Below, piece after piece: positions 5,245 through 7,498 of a stretch of DNA of 7,498 nt. Both the position numbers and the translations under genes were made by a program. Source of the stretch: Gammaproteobacteria bacterium (GTDB lineage: Bacteria; Pseudomonadota; Gammaproteobacteria; PS1; Pseudothioglobaceae); the NCBI GenBank assembly GCA_003489145.1, contig DNJI01000019.1, positions 1-7,498 on the forward strand, in the 5' to 3' direction. Each line of letters begins with the position of its first letter. Position 1 is the first letter of the stretch. Under the pieces are notes generated by a model, which saw nothing but the letters and a program-made list of their open reading frames with translations, searched no databases and was not told the origin of the DNA.

Positions 5245-7098
5245 TTAATTTATTAATTTATTCATACGTTTAACAAATTCGGCAGGGTCTTTGAGTTGTC
5301 CGCCTTCTGATAAAACTGCTTGGTCAAATAAAACATTGACTAAGTCTTCATCAACTTTGGTTTTTAGTTTTTTAACCAGTGGGTGTGCTGGGTTGATTTC
5401 AAGAATTGGCTTAGTTTCTGGCACATCTTGACCAAGAGATGCCATGATTCTTTCCATGTTGCCACCCATCTCATTTTCATCAGCAACCAGACAAGAAGGA
5501 GATTCGCTGAGGCGATTAGAGATCTTAACTTCTTTAACTTGATTATCAAGGATTTTTTGCATAGCTGTTAGTGTCTTTTTAAAACCTTTTGCTGCCTTTT
5601 CTTTTTCTTTCTTTTCTTCGACAGAATCAAGATTTTCTAAATCACCCTTGGCGATTGATTTAAGGTTTTTGCCTTCGAACTCGGTAAAGTTGTTTACCAT
5701 CCACTCATCCACACGATCAGACAAAAGTAGTACTTCAATGTCTTTTTGTTTGAATATTTCTAAATGTGGAGAGCCTTTAGCAGCTGCGTAAGTTTCAGCA
5801 GTTACGTAGTAGATGTCTTTTTGATCTTTACCCATACGCTCGATGTAGTCAGCCAGCGACACGCTTTGATCCTCACCTTCAGATTGGGTGGTGGCAAAAC
5901 GTAAAAGACCAGCAATCTTGTCTTTATTACTAAAGTCTTCAACCACACCTTCTTTCATTACCATGCCGAATTCTTTCCAGAAAGTCGCGTATTTTTCTGG
6001 CTTGTTTTTTGCCATTTTTTCCAGTTCTTTAAGAATACGGGAAACTGAAGCTTTACGAATGGTATCAACAACTTTGTTGCCCTGCAGGATTTCACGAGAA
6101 ACGTTTAATGATAAATCTGCTGTATCAATCACACCTTTAATAAAGCGTAAGTACATTGGCATTAGATTTTCGTTGTCTTCCATGATGAACACACGCTTAG
6201 CATAGAGTTTAATACCGCCTTTGCGTTTAGGCTCCCACATGTCAAAGGGTGCTTTAGATGGGATAAATAATAACGAGGTGTAGTCTAAGTTACCCTCAAC
6301 GCGGTTATGGAGTTGCGTGAGTGGCGCTTCAAAATCATAAGTTAATGATTTGTAAAACTCATCATAATCTTCTTGCTTAAGATCTTTTTTATCTTGCGTC
6401 CAAAAGGCGTTAGCTTTATTAACGGTTTCATATTCAATCTCATCAGAGGCTTCTTCAGAGGCTTTAACCATCAAGATTGGTACGGTGATATGATCAGAAT
6501 ATTTAGAAATGATATTACGCAGGCGATAATCATCTAAAAACTCTTTTTCATCATCTTTAATGTGTAGCGTGACTGATGTACCAAAGTCCTCAACGGTAGT
6601 GGTTTCTAGTGAATATTCGCCTTTACCTGCAGATGACCAAACAGTACCATCAGTTTTGTCATCACCAGCTTTACGCGTTGTTAATGTGACTTCATCGGCC
6701 ACAATAAAGGCCGAGTAAAAACCCACACCAAATTGACCAATTAGGTTGGAATCTTCAGCTTGTTTTTCATCTAGACTTTGTAGGAATTTTTTAGTACCTG
6801 AGTTAGCAATGGTGCCGATATTTTCCATAACCTCGTCTTGTGTCATACCGATGCCGTTATCACTAATAGTGATGGTTCCCGCATCTTTGTTAACCTGAAC
6901 ATGAATTTGTAACTCTTCTTTTCCTTCCACTAAGGCGTCATTTGAAAGTGATTCAAACTTAAGTTTATCAACAGCATCAGAGGCATTTGAAACCAACTCT
7001 CTAAGGAAAATTTCTTTGTTAGAGTACAAAGAATGAATCATTAAATGTAGCAGTTGAGAAACCTCGGTTTGAAAAGCATGTGTTTGTTTTGTCGCCAT
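5245..7098 (-). CDS. htpG: Molecular chaperone HtpG (bacterial Hsp90)
   Basis: A 617-residue cytosolic ATP-dependent chaperone, close to the 624 residues of E. coli HtpG. The N-terminal GHKL ATPase domain shows FLRELVSNASDA at 31-42 (catalytic E34, N38), SDNGIGM at 79-85 (D80 binds adenine) and the lid/glycine motif GQFGVGFYSA at 121-130. The middle domain contains NVSREILQ at 332-339, including the Arg that contacts ATP gamma-phosphate in the family. A charged linker-like run (EEKKEKEKAAKG) at 494-505 precedes the C-terminal dimerisation domain, which ends KRMNKLIN. The frame extends 23 codons further upstream to 7167, but MATKQTHAFQTEVSQLLHLM is the family start. A Shine-Dalgarno 8 nt before this ATG and a heat-shock promoter located inside the extension confirm it. 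No catalytic residue is missing. It is divergent from xerC and shares a terminator with trmJ. Confidence 0.97.
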   Translation of the reverse strand: MATKQTHAFQTEVSQLLHLMIHSLYSNKEIFLRELVSNASDAVDKLKFESLSNDALVEGKEELQIHVQVNKDAGTITISDNGIGMTQDEVMENIGTIANSGTKKFLQSLDEKQAEDSNLIGQFGVGFYSAFIVADEVTLTTRKAGDDKTDGTVWSSAGKGEYSLETTTVEDFGTSVTLHIKDDEKEFLDDYRLRNIISKYSDHITVPILMVKASEEASDEIEYETVNKANAFWTQDKKDLKQEDYDEFYKSLTYDFEAPLTQLHNRVEGNLDYTSLLFIPSKAPFDMWEPKRKGGIKLYAKRVFIMEDNENLMPMYLRFIKGVIDTADLSLNVSREILQGNKVVDTIRKASVSRILKELEKMAKNKPEKYATFWKEFGMVMKEGVVEDFSNKDKIAGLLRFATTQSEGEDQSVSLADYIERMGKDQKDIYYVTAETYAAAKGSPHLEIFKQKDIEVLLLSDRVDEWMVNNFTEFEGKNLKSIAKGDLENLDSVEEKKEKEKAAKGFKKTLTAMQKILDNQVKEVKISNRLSESPSCLVADENEMGGNMERIMASLGQDVPETKPILEINPAHPLVKKLKTKVDEDLVNVLFDQAVLSEGGQLKDPAEFVKRMNKLIN

Positions 7099-7126
7099 TT
7101 GTTTATTCCTGTTTTGTGCGTAAAAT
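7099..7126 (+). promoter_or_regulatory. Weak candidate promoter for xerC
   Basis: TAAAAT at 7121-7126 matches the -10 consensus at five of six bases, and TTGTTT at 7099-7104, 16 bp upstream, matches the -35 at three of six. Transcription would begin near 7133, about 25 nt before the proposed GTG start. It lies back to back with the htpG heat-shock promoter. AT-rich sequence makes chance matches likely. Confidence 0.2.
7107..7110 (-). promoter_or_regulatory. Ribosome binding site of htpG
   Basis: On the minus strand these bases read AGGA, 8 nt before the ATG at 7096-7098. This decides the htpG start in favour of the 617-residue form over the longer open frame beginning at 7167. Confidence 0.7.
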
Positions 7127-7132
7127 ACATTG

Positions 7133-7158
7133 ATATGGGCAAAGTTGCAAAATTCAAG
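7133..7158 (-). promoter_or_regulatory. Sigma-32 (RpoH) heat-shock promoter of htpG
   Basis: On the minus strand a CTTGAA at 7153-7158 is followed, after 13 bp, by CCCATAT at 7133-7139, preceded by G at 7140. The RpoH consensus is CTTGAA, a 13-17 bp gap, then CCCCATnT; the -35 is perfect and the -10 differs only in its first C. Transcription would start near 7126 and give a leader of about 27 nt. htpG is a classic RpoH-controlled gene in E. coli, so the match and the context agree. The -35 box ends on the first base of the xerC start codon. Confidence 0.7.
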
Positions 7159-7498
7159 TGAAAACACAAATTACACAATTTATGTTGTATTTGCGTGTTG
7201 AACGTCACTATGCACTTAATACCCAGCACGCCTATCAGCGGGACCTAGAACAACTGTTAAGTTTTATAAACCAACAAGGGGTTAATAGCTGGATCGATTT
7301 AACCGGTGAGCACCTAAATTTACTGGTGATGAAAATGCGTCATGCCAATAGTAGTGGTCGCACCATTCGTCGGCATTTGTCTTCTATTCGTGGGTTTTTA
7401 ACCTATCTTGTTAATCAGCGTTATTTGTCGAGCAATTGCGCGCTAGGATTGCAACCACCAAGGCTAGATCAAAACTTACCAAAAATATTGGATTATGG
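7158..7498 (+). CDS. xerC: Tyrosine recombinase XerC, N-terminal part (3' end outside window)
   Basis: 113 codons run off the right edge. They cover the core-binding (SAM-like) N-terminal domain of a tyrosine recombinase: FMLYLRVERHYALNTQHAYQRDLEQLLSF at about 8-36, then SWIDLTGEHLN at 44-54, RTIRRHLSSIRGFLTYLVNQ at 68-87 and PPRLDQNLPKIL at 100-111. The 'YL..ER..S..T...Y..DL' and 'LPK.LD' patterns and the short leader fit XerC, which with XerD resolves chromosome dimers at dif during cell division. XerD or an element integrase is less likely, since no mobile-element signs surround it. The catalytic domain with its Arg, His and Tyr is not in the window. I chose the GTG at 7158 because the ATG at 7182 would remove the first helix. 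No good Shine-Dalgarno precedes the GTG. The start touches the htpG promoter. Confidence 0.87.
   Translation, partial: MKTQITQFMLYLRVERHYALNTQHAYQRDLEQLLSFINQQGVNSWIDLTGEHLNLLVMKMRHANSSGRTIRRHLSSIRGFLTYLVNQRYLSSNCALGLQPPRLDQNLPKILDY

Noticed and set aside
5888..6205. Plus-strand open frame of 105 codons opposite htpG
   Set aside because: It lies wholly within the well-conserved htpG middle domain and has no family features or ribosome binding site.
7099..7167. A 23-codon upstream extension of htpG
   Set aside because: The extra residues do not resemble HtpG, a Shine-Dalgarno sits before the ATG at 7098, and the likely heat-shock promoter and transcript start lie inside the extension.
7158..7498. 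Integrase of a genomic island or phage
   Set aside because: The N-terminal pattern and length fit chromosomal XerC, and no attachment repeat, tRNA or other mobile gene is visible in the window.

Overview
This window is a gene-dense piece of bacterial chromosome. The proteins are most like those of gammaproteobacteria: a YciK-type reductase, a TrmJ-type tRNA methyltransferase divergent from suhB as in E. coli, a 267-residue SuhB, HtpG and XerC. Base composition looks AT-rich (roughly 40% GC by eye), intergenic gaps are tiny, and several genes overlap. This would suit a small-genome marine or symbiotic gammaproteobacterium, for example the sulfur-oxidising SUP05/Thioglobus group, but that placement is an inference and I did not test it.

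Layout. (1) 1-381, plus: the C-terminal end of a long-helix protein, probably a TolC-family outer-membrane efflux protein, cut by the left edge. (2) 364-1068, minus: a PlsC-type lysophosphatidate acyltransferase that converges on it and overlaps its end by 18 bp. (3) 1126-3645, plus: a tight three-gene operon of a HAD phosphatase (Gph or MupP type), rmuC and yciK, with both junctions overlapping. (4) 3642-4445, minus: suhB, whose stop codon shares a CTAG with the yciK stop. (5) 4460-5200, plus: trmJ, starting only 14 bp from suhB. (6) 5196-5230: a perfect 15-bp hairpin, a bidirectional terminator between trmJ and htpG. (7) 5245-7098, minus: htpG (Hsp90), preceded by a good match to a heat-shock sigma-32 promoter. 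(8) 7158-7498, plus: the N-terminal part of xerC, cut by the right edge.

Functionally the genes are housekeeping: phospholipid synthesis, phosphate-ester salvage or peptidoglycan recycling, DNA maintenance (RmuC, XerC), tRNA modification, RNA-linked or inositol phosphatase activity, and protein folding. There is no stretch over 300 bases without a gene. I saw no mobile element, tRNA, rRNA or CRISPR array, and nothing that amounts to an undescribed system. The points most worth a second look are the possible MupP identity of the HAD phosphatase beside yciK, the sigma-32 promoter that runs into the xerC start codon, the suhB promoter inside trmJ, and an 18-bp perfect palindrome inside trmJ.
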